Position numbers and translations under genes: made by a program
Shown: positions 35,118 to 42,656 of the stretch, in pieces
Layout of the letters: the number at the start of each line of letters is the position of its first letter
Numbering within the stretch: position 1 is the first letter of the stretch
DNA from: ZC4RG19 sp017577565
GTDB lineage: Bacteria > Actinomycetota > Acidimicrobiia > Acidimicrobiales > VFJN01
Reading direction: 5' to 3'
DNA length: 64,000 bases
Assembly: GCA_047459075.1 (NCBI GenBank)
Contig: VSCH01000001.1
Span: 62,001-126,000 of the forward strand
The notes under the pieces: generated by a model
Database searches by the model: none
The model's input: only the letters and a program-made list of their open reading frames with translations
Told to the model about the DNA's origin: nothing

Positions 35118-35252
35118 GTGAAGCGCACATTCCAGCCCAACAACCGTCGCCGGGCGCACCGTCACGGCTTCCGTCACCGCATGAGCACGCGCGCCGGGCG
35201 CGCGATCATCCGAGCCCGTCGCCGGAAGGGGCGCGCCCGCCTCTCGGCCTGA
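35118..35252 (+). CDS. rpmH: Ribosomal protein bL34
   Basis: 44 residues from GTG 35118, with GAGGAGG six bases upstream. The sequence is the standard L34: MKRTFQPNNRRRAHRHGFRHRM followed by STRAGRAIIRARRRKGRARLSA. Extremely Arg-rich, 50S subunit. The TGA at 35250-35252 overlaps the probable CTG start of rnpA. Confidence 0.97.
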   Translation: MKRTFQPNNRRRAHRHGFRHRMSTRAGRAIIRARRRKGRARLSA

Positions 35253-35596
35253 TCGGGCGGATCGGCGACCGTGCGACCTTCGAGACGCTCCGTCGTGAGG
35301 GGCGCCGCGCCCGCCGCGGCTCCGTGACCGTGGTGCACCTCCCAGCTCCCGGCGAGGTGCGGGTCGCCTACGCGATCGGGCGCAAGGTCGGCACCGCCGT
35401 CCTGCGCAACCGGGTGCGGCGCCGTCTGCGCGCCGCCGTGCGCGACCTGGACGTCTCGACCGGCGGGCTGCCGGGTGGCGCGTACCTCGTCTCGGTCGGG
35501 CCCGACGCCGCGCGCCGCAGCTACTGGCAGCTGCGCGACGACCTCGCCGCCGCCATCGCCGCGGCGACCGGGCGACCCCTGGGGGCGACGGGGTGA
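35249..35596 (+). CDS. rnpA: Ribonuclease P protein component, non-canonical or overlapping start
   Basis: Core of 115 residues. Family features: IGRIGDRATFETLRREGRRARRGSV opening, VAYAIGRKVGTAVLRNRVRRRLRAAVRDL (RNR motif) near 45-70. Homologues begin about here, but the only start-like codon at this point is CTG 35249, whose last two bases begin the rpmH stop (CTGA). The first canonical in-frame start upstream is GTG 35099 with AGGAGG at 35089-35094. It would give a 165-residue protein whose first 50 residues overlap rpmH completely. No ATG, GTG or TTG lies between. The next downstream start would remove part of the conserved core. The protein helps the RNA subunit mature tRNA 5' ends. Its stop overlaps yidD. 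Confidence 0.85.
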   Translation: MIGRIGDRATFETLRREGRRARRGSVTVVHLPAPGEVRVAYAIGRKVGTAVLRNRVRRRLRAAVRDLDVSTGGLPGGAYLVSVGPDAARRSYWQLRDDLAAAIAAATGRPLGATG

Positions 35597-35823
35597 GCCC
35601 GGCCGCTCGCGCTCTGGCCGCGTGCGTCCGCCTCTACCAGAGGCTCACCGACGGACGGCCGTCGCCGTGCCGGTTCGTCCCGACGTGCTCGAACTACGCC
35701 CTCGACGCCCTCGAGGCACACGGCGCGCTGCGGGGCAGCTTCCTGACCGTGCGCCGTCTGAGCCGCTGCCACCCGTGGGGTGGGCACGGTTGGGACCCCG
35801 TTCCTGAAGGAAAGCACCACTGA
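35593..35823 (+). CDS. yidD: Membrane protein insertion efficiency factor YidD
   Basis: 76 residues; GTG 35593 overlaps the rnpA stop. Family motif CRFVPTCSNYALDALEAHGALRGSFLTVRRLSRCHPWGGHGWDPVP is complete, with the conserved cysteines. Small amphipathic inner-membrane-associated protein that aids YidC. Its stop overlaps the yidC ATG. Confidence 0.95.
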   Translation: MSPAARALAACVRLYQRLTDGRPSPCRFVPTCSNYALDALEAHGALRGSFLTVRRLSRCHPWGGHGWDPVPEGKHH

Positions 35824-36881
35824 TGCTCAACGGCCTCTTCGAGCTGATCGCCAACACCCTCAACTTCTTCTACACGCTCGTCCCCAACTACGCCGTCGCC
35901 ATCGCGCTGCTCACCCTCGTGGTGATGGTCATCACCACGCCGCTCACCCTGAAGAGCACGCGGTCGATGATCGAGATGCAGCGCCTGCAGCCCGAGATCC
36001 GCCGGCTCCAGGCGCAGTACAAGGACGACCGCCAGAAGCTCAACGAGGAGCTGATGGCGTTCTACCGCGAGCACCAGATCAACCCGCTCGGCGGCTGCCT
36101 CCCGCTCCTCATCCAGGCGCCGGTCTTCTCGATCCTCTACTACGTCGTCCGGGGCCTGACCCGGGAGGCGATGTTCGAGAGCGTCCAGCGGCTCGTGCGC
36201 GACGGGTACGTGCCCGACGCCACCGTCACCTCGGGCTTCCGGCCGAAGTACCTCGACAGCGACACCGAGCTCTACCAGTCGCTGCTGGGCGACGACCACA
36301 TGCGGGCCTTCGGCATCGACCTGTCGCAGAGCCCCGCGACGGCGCTCTCCGAGGGCTTCCTGCACGCGCTGCCCTACGTCCTCGTCGTCGCCGTCATCGC
36401 CGCGCTGAGCTGGTACCAGCAGAAGCAGATCATGGGGCGCAACCCCAACGCCGAGGTCACCCAGCAGCAGCAGATGATGATGCGCATCGGGCCGCTGATG
36501 TACGTGTTCTTCGCCTTCGTCAGCCCGGCCGCGATCTGCGTCTACTTCCTGGTGTCGACCGTCTGGCGGGTGGGCCAGCAGCACTACATCACCCATGCGC
36601 TCTACCGGGGCGAGGACGCCCCCGGGGTGCAGGCGCAGAAGGCGATGGCCCAGCTGCGGGCGCAGAAGGAGAAGGAGGGCGGTGGGGCCAAGGCGGCCAA
36701 GAAGGCCGCGACCCGCCCCGCCGACGCCGATCGCGCCGCGGGCAAGGCGACGGCGAAGAGCCGCAGCAACGGCACGTCGGCGAAGGGGTCGACCCGACCC
36801 GCCGGCAAGGCGTCAGCGGGAACGCGCGCATCGAGCGGCAAGCCGCACCCCCGCTCCCGCAAGAAGAAGAAGAGGAAGTAA
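35823..36881 (+). CDS. yidC: Membrane protein insertase YidC (Oxa1 family)
   Basis: 352 residues. Five hydrophobic helices from residue 15 (YTLVPNYAVAIALLTLVVMVITTPLTL) to about 260, with the hydrophilic-groove arginine region KSTRSM and the cytoplasmic coiled hairpin RLQPEIRRLQAQYKDDRQKLNEELMAFYREHQINPLGGCLP typical of Gram-positive YidC. No periplasmic E. coli type P1 domain. The C-terminal 80 residues are Lys/Ala/Arg-rich (ending in five consecutive basic residues), probably for ribosome contact. ATGA overlap with yidD. Confidence 0.96.
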   Translation: MLNGLFELIANTLNFFYTLVPNYAVAIALLTLVVMVITTPLTLKSTRSMIEMQRLQPEIRRLQAQYKDDRQKLNEELMAFYREHQINPLGGCLPLLIQAPVFSILYYVVRGLTREAMFESVQRLVRDGYVPDATVTSGFRPKYLDSDTELYQSLLGDDHMRAFGIDLSQSPATALSEGFLHALPYVLVVAVIAALSWYQQKQIMGRNPNAEVTQQQQMMMRIGPLMYVFFAFVSPAAICVYFLVSTVWRVGQQHYITHALYRGEDAPGVQAQKAMAQLRAQKEKEGGGAKAAKKAATRPADADRAAGKATAKSRSNGTSAKGSTRPAGKASAGTRASSGKPHPRSRKKKKRK

Positions 36882-36886
36882 TCGTC

Positions 36887-37861
36887 GTGGAATGGGTCGT
36901 CATCTCCGGCCGTAGCGTCGAAGAGGCGAAGGAGATCGCGCTGGACCGGCTCGGCGTCGACGAGAGCGACGCCGAGATCGAGGTCGTCCAGGAGCCACAG
37001 AGGGGTCTGTTCGGTCGTCTGCGGGTCGAGGCGCAGGTACGCGCACGTGTTCGCCCCACCGCTCCCCGTCCCAAGATCGACCGTCGGGACCGCCGTCGCC
37101 GTGACCGCCGCCGCCGGGGCGGTGGTGGCGGGCCGCGCGAGCGTGGCAACGGCGGCGAGGGCGGGACCACCACGGCGTCCGCCGACCAGGCCGCGGCGCC
37201 GGCCGCCGCAGGCGGCGACACGGCGGACAGCACCGCCGCGGCGTCGGGCGACGGCCAGCAGCAGCCGTCGAAGAAGCGTCGCAAGCGGCGGTCGAGGAGC
37301 AAGAGGCGCCGCAGCGGCACGCCTCGCACGGCAGAGGGAGCAACGGTGAGCGAGACCACGCAGTCGACGGAGCAGGCCACGACGGCCACGATCGACCTGG
37401 AGGGCCAGCGGGCTGCGGTCGAGTCGTTCCTCACCGGGTTCGTGGAGGCGTTCGGCCGGTCCGACGCCACGGTGACCGTCACGGCCGACGAGGCGGAGCA
37501 GACGATCGACGCCGCGGTCGACGGGCCGGAGCTCGGCCTGCTCGTCGGGCCCAAGGGCGCCACCCTGCAGGCGCTCCAGGAGCTGGTGCGCAGCGTCGTC
37601 CAGCGCCGCTTCGTGGGCCAGCCGCACGCCCGGGTGCGCGTCGACGTCGCCAGCTACCGGGCCCGCCGCAAGGCGGCCCTCGAGCGCTTCGCCCGCGAGG
37701 TCGCGGAGAGCGTCAAGGAGACGGGCGTGGCCAAGGCCCTCGACCCGATGGGCGCCGCCGATCGCAAGGTGGTCCACGACGTGATCAACGAGATCGACGG
37801 CGTGACCACCGTGTCCGAGGGCCAGGACGAGAACCGGCGGGTCATCATCCGACCGGTGTGA
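36887..37861 (+). CDS. jag: Jag/KhpB-like RNA-binding protein with a long basic linker
   Basis: 324 residues from GTG 36887. N-terminal Jag_N domain (EWVVISGRSVEEAKEIALDRLGVDESDAEIEVVQEPQRGLFG, residues 2-44), then an unusual low-complexity linker of about 130 residues with alternating Arg runs, Ala/Gly and a KKRRKRRSRSKRRR block, then a KH domain (LGLLVGPKGATLQALQELV, GxxG as GPKG) and an R3H domain (SYRARRKAALERFAREVAESV, near residue 265). Binds RNA in the KhpA/KhpB system that controls division and envelope genes. Five bases after yidC and probably co-transcribed. Confidence 0.92.
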   Translation: MEWVVISGRSVEEAKEIALDRLGVDESDAEIEVVQEPQRGLFGRLRVEAQVRARVRPTAPRPKIDRRDRRRRDRRRRGGGGGPRERGNGGEGGTTTASADQAAAPAAAGGDTADSTAAASGDGQQQPSKKRRKRRSRSKRRRSGTPRTAEGATVSETTQSTEQATTATIDLEGQRAAVESFLTGFVEAFGRSDATVTVTADEAEQTIDAAVDGPELGLLVGPKGATLQALQELVRSVVQRRFVGQPHARVRVDVASYRARRKAALERFAREVAESVKETGVAKALDPMGAADRKVVHDVINEIDGVTTVSEGQDENRRVIIRPV

Positions 37862-37887
37862 GCACCGCCTGAGCGGCCGGACCCGAC

Positions 37888-38529
37888 ATGGCCGCAGCGA
37901 TCGACGACGAGCTGATCGCCGTGCTCGAGCGGAGCCGGCGCCTGGGGTTCCTCGGGCCCGGCTCCGTGCGCGTCCAGGTCGAGCACGCGCAGGGGTTCGC
38001 CGGGGGCGTGCCGGCGGAACCCGAGCGGTTCCTCGACCTGGGCGCGGGTGGCGGCGTCCCCGGCCTCGTCCTCCTGACGACCGCCTGGCCCACCGCCCGG
38101 GCGGTCCTGCTCGACGCCGGCGAGCGCCGGTGCGACTTCCTGCGGGAAGCGGTGGCGGCGCTCGGCCTCGAGGATCGGGCCGAGGTGGTGCGGGCTCGGG
38201 CCGAGGAGGCGGCCCGGGACCCGGACCTCCGCGGGTCGATGGACGTGGTCGTCGCGCGGAGCTTCGGCCCGCCGCCGGTCACGGCCGAGTGCGGCGCCCC
38301 GTTCCTGCGGGTGGGTGGTCGCCTGGTGGTCAGCGAGCCGCCGGTCGACCGATGCGAGGGTTCGGGTGGGGACGACCGCTGGCCCCCGGACGGCCTGCGC
38401 CGGGTGGGGCTCGTCGTCGAGCGTGCGTGGACCTCGCCCTACCACTACCGATCGTTCGTCCTCGCCGAGCCGTGCCCCGAGGTCTACCCGCGGCGGGTCG
38501 GCATCCCGGCGAAGCGCCCGCTCTTCTGA
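37888..38529 (+). CDS. rsmG: 16S rRNA m7G methyltransferase RsmG (GidB)
   Basis: 213 residues. SAM site FLDLGAGGGVPGLVL near residue 49, followed by VLLDAGERRCDFLREAV and VVVARSFGPPPVTAECGAPFLRVGGRLVVSEPP. The N-terminal region is shorter than in E. coli. Methylates G527 of 16S rRNA, and loss gives low-level streptomycin resistance in relatives. 26 bases after jag. Confidence 0.9.
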   Translation: MAAAIDDELIAVLERSRRLGFLGPGSVRVQVEHAQGFAGGVPAEPERFLDLGAGGGVPGLVLLTTAWPTARAVLLDAGERRCDFLREAVAALGLEDRAEVVRARAEEAARDPDLRGSMDVVVARSFGPPPVTAECGAPFLRVGGRLVVSEPPVDRCEGSGGDDRWPPDGLRRVGLVVERAWTSPYHYRSFVLAEPCPEVYPRRVGIPAKRPLF

Positions 38530-38905
38530 CCGCCACGACCGGCCCTCGGCGTGCTCGATGGACGTGGTCCTGAGCCGTCGGGCAGCACCGGTCCCGCGTC
38601 ACGGCGGGTGCACTGATCCGCGACCCACGGGATCGACGGCATCCCCGGCCGACGGCCCAGGTCGTGTGCGGGTGGCGGCCGGGGGCGATCGCGGCGGCAG
38701 GGCCGCTCCTCGCGTGACCGACGTGGGTGACGCGGCGGCGCTGCGGGCGCCGTCATCGGCTCGACGCTGCTCCGGGGGCGCCGTCGGTGGGCGACGTGCT
38801 GAGGTGCTCCCCTCGCCCGGGTACGAGCGCTGGCCCGATGCCGACGCCGGTGACGGTGTCGAGCGGGCGCGTTCGACGGGTCCCGGGGGGTGCGGCGCGG
38901 GCGGC

Positions 38906-38919
38906 GTTCCACGTGGAAC
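38906..38919. other. parS: parS site 1
   Basis: GTTCCACGTGGAAC, a perfect palindrome and a close variant of the bacterial parS core TTTCACGTGAAA. Confidence 0.9.
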
Positions 38920-39042
38920 AACCGAGGTGCCGAGGTCGGACCGGCGAGCGATCCCCCTCGTTGGCGTCGGCCGGACGTGCACGGCGCGTGAGTCGATCAG
39001 GACGGCGGTCCGGAACCAGATGGCGAGAGGCGAGCTGCCGGC

Positions 39043-39056
39043 GTTCCACGTGGAAC
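39043..39056. other. parS: parS site 2
   Basis: GTTCCACGTGGAAC, identical to site 1, 124 bases beyond it. Confidence 0.9.
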
Positions 39057-39122
39057 GCGCCGCCCGAGCCCGACCGAGGATCAGCGACGGGCAAGAGCGC
39101 TGATCAACGCTCGTCGCGGGGT

Positions 39123-39136
39123 GTTCCACGTGGAAC
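39123..39136. other. parS: parS site 3
   Basis: GTTCCACGTGGAAC, 80 bases start-to-start from site 2. Confidence 0.9.
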
Positions 39137-39182
39137 GGGACCGCAGGGTCGTTCAGAGGACGACGAGCGGAGGGCGCCGCGT

Positions 39183-39196
39183 GTTCCACGTGGAAC
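39183..39196. other. parS: parS site 4
   Basis: GTTCCACGTGGAAC, 60 bases start-to-start from site 3; flanked by TGTTCC..GGAACA on both sides, extending the symmetry. Confidence 0.9.
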
Positions 39197-39298
39197 ACCG
39201 GTCGGGGAGTGACATCGACCGAACCGCCACGACCAACGCACCTCGTCGTCGACCCGGGTTCCCTTCGTCCATACGGCCTGGATCCAACGTCCAGTTGA

Positions 39299-39323
39299 CC
39301 GGGGTGGCCGTCGGCCACCCCGG
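39299..39323. repeat. 12-bp inverted repeat, near-zero loop
   Basis: CCGGGGTGGCCG, T, CGGCCACCCCGG. Perfect arms with one central base, too tight for a normal hairpin loop unless a few pairs open; no T-run follows. Operator-like or a cruciform element within the parS region. Confidence 0.4.
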
Positions 39324-39806
39324 GCTCACTTCACCATGAGGCCACCGGCTCGCCACGTCGTGGACCTGCGGTGACATCCACCTGACCCGTTGGGTGCCCG
39401 GTCACCCGCTCGTGCTCTCCTGCTCGTCGGCCGCGTCCACGCCCGGCTCGGCCGCTGGTCGTCCTGTGTTCTCTGCGGGTCGGCTCGTCTCATCGGGCCA
39501 ACGGGCGGGGTGCCACGCGAGCGCTGGCCGACGGCGGTCGTGGGCGGCGGCCTCCACGCGGGGCGCACCCGGACCGTCAGCGGGCAGAGCGCCGGAAGCC
39601 GTCGCCGTCGCGGTCTGCGGCGTGGAGCGATCGCGCTCGTGGCCGGCGCGCGGTCCCTGCCGAGCGTTCGGTGCTGCGCTCGGTTCCATCGGCCAGCTGC
39701 ACCCGGCTCACCGGGCGGGAGGACGAGGTGACGGGGCGTCCGGCAGCCCGTCGGCGTCCGAGTTCCGCGCGAAGCGTGACCTGGCGACCGTCAGTGACCG
39801 ACGGTG

Positions 39807-39812
39807 TATCTT
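39807..39812 (+). promoter_or_regulatory. Possible parAB -10 box
   Basis: TATCTT 24 bases before parS site 5. GCGACC is 17 bases upstream as a weak -35. ParB bound at the site would sit just after the transcription start. Confidence 0.3.
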
Positions 39813-39835
39813 GTCCGCCGGGCGGTGCGAGGAGT

Positions 39836-39849
39836 GTTCCACGTGGAAC
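39836..39849. other. parS: parS site 5, beside parA
   Basis: GTTCCACGTGGAAC inside TGTTCC..GGAACA, 59 bases before the parA ATG and separated from the other four by about 640 bases. Confidence 0.9.
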
Positions 39850-39907
39850 ACCTCGCAGGCATCGCACGGGGTTGACCGATCACCGCCCGCCCGGAAACAT
39901 GTGCCGG

Positions 39908-40948
39908 ATGACCGAGAGCGCGCCTGATGCACCGATTGACGCCCCGGCCGCTCCCGGCCACGCCGGCTTCTCGATGCCTGGCGTCGACGCCGCTTCGGCG
40001 CTCGGCGACGTGAGCGCTGCTTCGACATCCGCTGGACGACACGAGACTGCACAGGTCATGACGCCACCCAACGCCGTCGTCGACGACCAAGCCGGCGACA
40101 CCGCAGGGTCCGGCGTCGGCACGGCCGCCGCATCCGAGACCGCGGCGACCCCGACGCCGTTCCAACGCCCGCTCCCCCGGACGATCGCCATCGCGAACCA
40201 GAAGGGGGGCGTCGGCAAGACCACCACCGCCGTGAACCTGGGGGCCTGCTTGGCCGAGCTCGGCTACCGCACGCTGGTCGTCGATCTCGACCCCCAGGGG
40301 AACGCCACCACGGGCCTCGGCATCAACATCCGGGACCTGCAGGCCTCGATGTACGACGTCATCCTCAACGACCTCCCCATCGAGGACTGCATCGAGGCGA
40401 CGGCTGTCCGCAACCTGTTCTGCGCTCCGGCGGCGCTCGACCTCGCTGGGGCCGAGATCGAGCTGGTCCCCGCCTTCAGCCGGGAGATGCGCCTCCGCCG
40501 CGCGCTCGACAGCGTGCGCGACGACTACGACTACGTCCTCATCGACTGCCCACCGTCCCTCGGTCTCCTGACGGTCAACGGCCTCGCCGCCGCCAGCGAG
40601 GTGCTCGTTCCCATCCAGTGCGAGTACTACGCGCTGGAGGGCCTGGGGCAGCTCCTGCGCAACGTCCAGCTCGTGCAGCGCAACCTGAACCCCCGCCTCG
40701 AGCTCAGCGCGATGGTGCTCGTGATGTACGACGCCCGCACCAAGCTCGCCGACCAGGTCGTCCAGGAGGTGCGCGACCACTTCGGCGAGAAGGTGTGCAA
40801 CAGCATCGTGCCCCGCACCGTGCGCCTCAGCGAGGCGCCCTCGTTCGGTCAGCCGATCATCACGTTCGACCCCACGTCGCGTGGGTCGATCGCCTACCGG
40901 AGTCTCGCGCTGGAGGTGAGCGGTGGAGCGGCGCAGCGGGCTGGGTAA
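39908..40948 (+). CDS. parA: Chromosome partitioning ATPase ParA
   Basis: 346 residues from ATG 39908; ATG 39899 gives three more. A disordered N-terminal extension of about 85 residues (Ala, Thr, Asp, Pro) precedes the core, which starts PRTIAIANQKGGVGKTTTAVNLG (deviant Walker A with signature Lys), LVVDLDPQGNATTGLG and YVLIDCPPSLGLLTVNGL. Forms nucleoid-bound dimers with ATP; ParB releases it. parB overlaps its 3' end by 26 bases. Confidence 0.96.
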   Translation: MTESAPDAPIDAPAAPGHAGFSMPGVDAASALGDVSAASTSAGRHETAQVMTPPNAVVDDQAGDTAGSGVGTAAASETAATPTPFQRPLPRTIAIANQKGGVGKTTTAVNLGACLAELGYRTLVVDLDPQGNATTGLGINIRDLQASMYDVILNDLPIEDCIEATAVRNLFCAPAALDLAGAEIELVPAFSREMRLRRALDSVRDDYDYVLIDCPPSLGLLTVNGLAAASEVLVPIQCEYYALEGLGQLLRNVQLVQRNLNPRLELSAMVLVMYDARTKLADQVVQEVRDHFGEKVCNSIVPRTVRLSEAPSFGQPIITFDPTSRGSIAYRSLALEVSGGAAQRAG

Positions 40949-41843
40949 GGGCCTCGGGGCCCTCATCCCGGGGGACCTCTCACTCGACGTCGACGCGCGC
41001 CCCGGCGTGCGTGAGGTCCCCATCGGTCAGATCGAGCCCAACCCGTACCAGCCGCGCAACCACTTCGACGAGGAGTCCCTCGCCGGGCTCACCGCGTCGA
41101 TCCGTGAGCTCGGCGTCCTGCAGCCGGTCCTGGTGCGGGAGATCGAACGCGACCGGTACGCGCTCATCGCCGGCGAGCGACGCTGGCGGGCCGCGAAGCG
41201 GGCCGGGCTCCAGTTCATCCCGGTCATCGTCCGGGACGTCAGCGACGAGCTGACCCTGCAGCACGCGCTGGTCGAGAACCTCCATCGCGACGACCTCAAC
41301 CCGCTGGAGGAGGCGGCCGCCTACCAGCAGCTGATCGAGGACTTCGGCATGACCCAGGAGGAGGTCGCCCAGCGGGTCGGCAAGAGCCGCTCGGCGGTGG
41401 CCAACCTCCTCCGGCTCTTCCAGCTGCCGCCGCAGGTGCAGCGGTACATCGCCGAGGGCCAGCTCACCACCGGCCACGCCAAGGTCCTCCTGGGGACCCC
41501 CGATCGCGCCTTCCAGGAGGCGCTGGCCCGCCGCATCGTCGAGGAGGGTCTGACGGTCCGGGAGACCGAGGAGGCCGTCCGGGCCCGCAACGGGCGCGAC
41601 GAGTCGTCGTCCCCGGCCCGGTCCGCCGCGACGCCGGGCAGCAAGCTCCGTCCGCCGGGGCTGCTCGAGCTGGAGGAGCTCCTCGCCGAGCAGCTCGACA
41701 CCCGGGTGAAGATCAACATGGGTCCCAAGCGCGGCCGGGTCGTCATCGAGTTCGCCGACCTCGAGGACCTCGAGCGCATCTACCGGGCGATGGCACCCGG
41801 TGGGCCGCCCGAGCGGTCGGGGGACGGAGTGACCGTCGAGTAA
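40923..41843 (+). CDS. parB: Chromosome partitioning protein ParB
   Basis: 306 residues from GTG 40923. N-terminal RRSGLGKGLGALIP contacts ParA. CTP-binding ParB/Srx domain with PNPYQPRNHF and GERRWRAAKRA (residues about 80-90), then helix-turn-helix MTQEEVAQRVGKSRSAVANLLRL and a C-terminal dimerisation domain after a Ser/Pro linker. Slides as a CTP clamp from the five parS sites just upstream of parA. Confidence 0.97.
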   Translation: MERRSGLGKGLGALIPGDLSLDVDARPGVREVPIGQIEPNPYQPRNHFDEESLAGLTASIRELGVLQPVLVREIERDRYALIAGERRWRAAKRAGLQFIPVIVRDVSDELTLQHALVENLHRDDLNPLEEAAAYQQLIEDFGMTQEEVAQRVGKSRSAVANLLRLFQLPPQVQRYIAEGQLTTGHAKVLLGTPDRAFQEALARRIVEEGLTVRETEEAVRARNGRDESSSPARSAATPGSKLRPPGLLELEELLAEQLDTRVKINMGPKRGRVVIEFADLEDLERIYRAMAPGGPPERSGDGVTVE

Positions 41844-42056
41844 CCTGGTGACCGCCGGGTGACCAGGCCGTCACGACCACCGGCCCGACCCCACAGGTCT
41901 GGCGCCCGCGGTGTGGACAGCGGCCATCGTCACCCACCGATGTCCACAGCCCATCGCTGACAGCCGCCGTCCGAGCCGCGTGACCTCTCGGTGCGTCTCA
42001 GGTCATCCGGTGGTCGGATGTGACCGTCCAGCTGTAGTCGAGGTTGACCGAAAAAC

Positions 42057-42103
42057 ACTCAACCCCGACGTGAGGTCGGGAGTCCCTCAAGTCGGGGTTG
42101 AGT
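42057..42103. terminator. 13-bp inverted repeat, likely bidirectional terminator
   Basis: ACTCAACCCCGAC (42057-42069) and GTCGGGGTTGAGT (42091-42103), perfect, with a 21-base loop. The left side is preceded by GAAAAA. For the minus-strand trxA transcript this A-run reads as TTTTT directly after the stem, so it works best as the trxA terminator. Confidence 0.6.
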
Positions 42104-42105
42104 CA

Positions 42106-42132
42106 TCCACAACCTGTGGGGAAGGTTGTGGA
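42106..42132. repeat. 10-bp inverted repeat with DnaA-box-like arms
   Basis: TCCACAACCT (42106-42115), 7-base loop, AGGTTGTGGA (42123-42132), three bases after the previous repeat. The arms contain CCACAA, so DnaA binding or a second terminator stem are both possible. Confidence 0.5.
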
Positions 42133-42152
42133 AGAACGAGTACGGGATGTGA

Positions 42153-42482
42153 TCAGGGCAGGAACTCGTCCAGCTCGGCCAGCAGCTGGCCCTTGCCCTT
42201 GGCGCCGACGAGGCGCTTCTGCGGCAGGCCGTCCTTGAAGACGATGAGCGTCGGGATGCTCATGACGTCGTAGCGGCGCGCCGTCTCGGGGTTCTCGTCG
42301 ACGTTGAGCTTGGCGATGTTGATCTTGCCGGCGTACTCGTTGGCGATCTCGTCGAGGATCGGGGCGATCATCTTGCAGGGACCGCACCACTCGGCCCAGA
42401 AGTCGACGACGACGGGCTCCGAGGCCGAGGCGATCGTCTCGTCGAACGTCGAGTCCGTCAGCGTGCTGATGTTGGCAGCCAT
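42153..42482 (-). CDS. trxA: Thioredoxin
   Basis: 109 residues from ATG 42482 with AAGGAAGG upstream; a longer frame start is rejected. Active site WAEWCGPCKMIAPIL, then NVDENPETARRYDVMSIPTLIVFKDG with the cis-Pro. Reduces disulfides using electrons from TrxB, the upstream gene in the same direction. Confidence 0.97.
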   Translation of the reverse strand: MAANISTLTDSTFDETIASASEPVVVDFWAEWCGPCKMIAPILDEIANEYAGKINIAKLNVDENPETARRYDVMSIPTLIVFKDGLPQKRLVGAKGKGQLLAELDEFLP

Positions 42483-42656
42483 CTCGTGGTGACCTTCCTT
42501 GGCTAGTCGAACGGTGGCGGTCCGAGCCGATGACGATCCCGCTGGGGGGCTCTGCCGACCGGCTACCCCATCCACCAGGTGTGAACAGGGGAACGGCCGT
42601 CGATGTTCCCCCAGGTCGGCGGGTCCTGTCGACGTGCACGCCGACCTCCCGGGCCC

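Larger units (their letters stand above)
38530..39898. other. rsmG-parA intergenic region with five parS sites, no gene seen
   Basis: 1.37 kb with no frame that has protein-like composition and a proper start on either strand. Five copies of the 14-bp palindrome GTTCCACGTGGAAC occur at 38906, 39043, 39123, 39183 and 39836. Other elements are a 12-bp inverted repeat at 39299-39323 and a TATCTT box at 39807. Long open frames here translate parS as FHVEH or VPRGT and are artefacts. Confidence 0.85.
41844..42152. other. parB-trxA spacer with DnaA-box-like sites and two strong inverted repeats
   Basis: 309 bases between convergent genes. DnaA-like sites: TGTGGACAG (41912-41920), ATGTCCACA (41940-41948), TCATCCACA (42103-42111), each one change from a consensus. 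Locally AT-richer than the genes (GACCGAAAAACACTC). Could be a bidirectional terminator zone, an accessory DnaA-binding locus, or a third origin candidate. Confidence 0.5.

Noticed and set aside
35060..35248. The 50-residue upstream part of rnpA as a firm N-terminal extension
   Set aside because: It overlaps rpmH in another frame and GC-rich sequence is open by chance; kept as an alternative, not as the main call.
38599..39318. Minus-strand frame with repeated VFHVEH peptides in the rsmG-parA gap, suggesting a repeat protein
   Set aside because: Each FHVEH is the translation of a parS palindrome; the rest has no protein-like composition and no ribosome site.
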